Shown: in pieces, positions 63,801 through 64,000 of the stretch | How the letters are laid out: each line of letters opens with the position of its first letter | Numbering within the stretch: the first letter of the stretch is position 1 | Origin: Bombus terrestris | Lineage: Eukaryota; Arthropoda; Insecta; Hymenoptera; Apidae | Assembly (NCBI RefSeq): GCF_910591885.1 | Contig: NW_025963594.1 | Location: forward strand, 186,001 to 250,000 | Length of the DNA stretch: 64,000 bases | Direction of reading: 5' to 3' | The notes under the pieces: generated by a model | What the model was told of the DNA's origin: nothing | The model's input: the letters and a program-made list of their open reading frames with translations, nothing else | Databases searched by the model: none | Program-made: the position numbers and the translations under genes

Positions 63801-64000
63801 GTCCAACGGTGTCCCACGTTGTCCCACGTTGTCCCACGTTGTCCCACGTTGTCCCACGATGTCCCACGTTGTCCCACGTTGTCCCACGTTGTCCCACGTT
63901 GTCCCACGTTGTCCCACGTTGTCCCACGGTGTCCAACGATTTCCAACGGTGTCCAACGGTGTCCAACGGTGTCCCACGTTGTCCCACGTTGTCCCACGTT

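Larger units (their letters stand above)
1..64000. repeat. 10-bp tandem satellite array, unit GTCCCACGTT, 6,400 units, both edges outside the window
   Basis: Every 10-base block from base 1 aligns to GTCCCACGTT without a gap. The canonical unit is 60% GC and has four C, two G, three T and one A, so the plus strand is C- and pyrimidine-rich. Most variation is at position 5 (C or A) and position 9 (T, G or A); GTCC at 1-4, ACG at 6-8 and T at 10 are nearly invariant. Common units are A (GTCCCACGTT), B (GTCCAACGGT), D (GTCCAACGAT), H (GTCCCACGGT) and E (GTCCCACGAT). No stretch of 300 bases, or even 20, lies outside the repeat. Because the unit contains no stop codon in six frames, very long open frames run through it. 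The few plus-strand stops each come from one substitution: GACCAACGGT at 7,721, GTCCCACGTA at 20,261, 24,411 and 45,351, GTCTAACGAT at 54,691, and GACCCACGTT at nine sites. Many minus-strand stops come from GTCCTACGTT. I infer eukaryotic satellite DNA; location and function are unknown. Confidence 0.98.

Noticed and set aside
1..64000. CRISPR array
   Set aside because: The repeat is 10 bp, head to tail, with no unique spacers of 25-40 bp and no neighbouring cas genes.
1..64000. Telomeric repeat
   Set aside because: The unit does not match TTAGGG, TTTAGGG, TTAGG or other known G-rich telomere motifs, and the window contains no terminus.
1..64000. CENP-B boxes that would mark a centromeric satellite
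   Set aside because: The box needs a TTCG core followed by CGGG. In this array TT is followed by GTCC, and I saw no TTCG or CGGG-containing match.
1..64000. Tandem zinc-finger, antifreeze or collagen-like coding repeat
   Set aside because: The 10-residue plus-strand peptide has one Cys per repeat and no Cys-X2-Cys or His-X3-His spacing. The unit length is not a multiple of three, and indels of single units, which shift the frame, are tolerated everywhere.
1..64000. Promoters, RBPJ-like (GTGGGA) or EGR-like (CGTGGG) sites on the minus strand
   Set aside because: The minus-strand unit AACGTGGGAC resembles these cores, but the last bases do not fit (RBPJ prefers GTGGGAA, EGR1 GCGTGGGCG). A short match repeated thousands of times is no evidence of regulation.
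1..64000. Bacterial or phage origin of the window
   Set aside because: There is no ribosome-binding site, gene, tRNA or operon structure in 64 kb, and arrays of this length are not a feature of those genomes. This remains an inference because no taxonomic marker is present.

Overview
The window is one uninterrupted tandem array of a 10-bp unit, GTCCCACGTT (canonical, called A below), running from base 1 to base 64000 with neither array edge in view. Read in blocks of ten from base 1, all 6,400 units keep the same register. I found no insertion or deletion that is not a whole multiple of 10 bp. I see no gene, RNA gene, mobile element, CRISPR array or unique sequence. Other common units are GTCCAACGGT (B), GTCCAACGAT (D), GTCCCACGGT (H) and GTCCCACGAT (E). 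Rarer units such as GTCCACCGAT (X), GTCCTACGTT, GTTCCATGGT and GACCCACGTT act as landmarks.

No taxonomic marker is present. A homogeneous array longer than 64 kb is typical of eukaryotic satellite DNA (pericentromeric, subtelomeric or other heterochromatic blocks) and is not known to me from bacteria, archaea or phages. I therefore infer a eukaryotic chromosome and cannot name the group.

Layout. (1) About 1-16 kb holds modules of 1-1.5 kb that recur with shared rare units: 1-970 recurs at 12,661 and 14,101, a 1.09-kb tandem duplication starts at 9,391, and a 1.44-kb tandem duplication starts near 12,231. (2) About 16-26 kb is transitional, with many B/D blocks; 21.26-22.6 kb is a copy of 1.53-2.87 kb. 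(3) About 26-64 kb carries a private set of rare units (GACCCACGTT, GTCCCACGTG, GTCCAACTAT, GTTCCACGTT), organised in modules several kb long (26.09-29.8, 30.3-33.1, 33.5-35.3 and 59.6-60.8 kb). Related copies differ by gain or loss of whole 10-bp units, including 120-bp and 490-bp deletions.

The long open reading frames here are by-products. The unit has no stop codon in any frame of either strand and 10 is not divisible by 3, so all three frames of a strand read the same decapeptide: VPRCPTLSHV on plus and NVGQRGTTWD on minus. None is annotated as a gene. The points of interest are physical and evolutionary: exact 10-bp phasing (about one helical turn), one CpG per turn with little decay, a G3-N7 pattern on the minus strand that just meets the usual G-quadruplex rule, and a readable history of whole-unit duplication and deletion.
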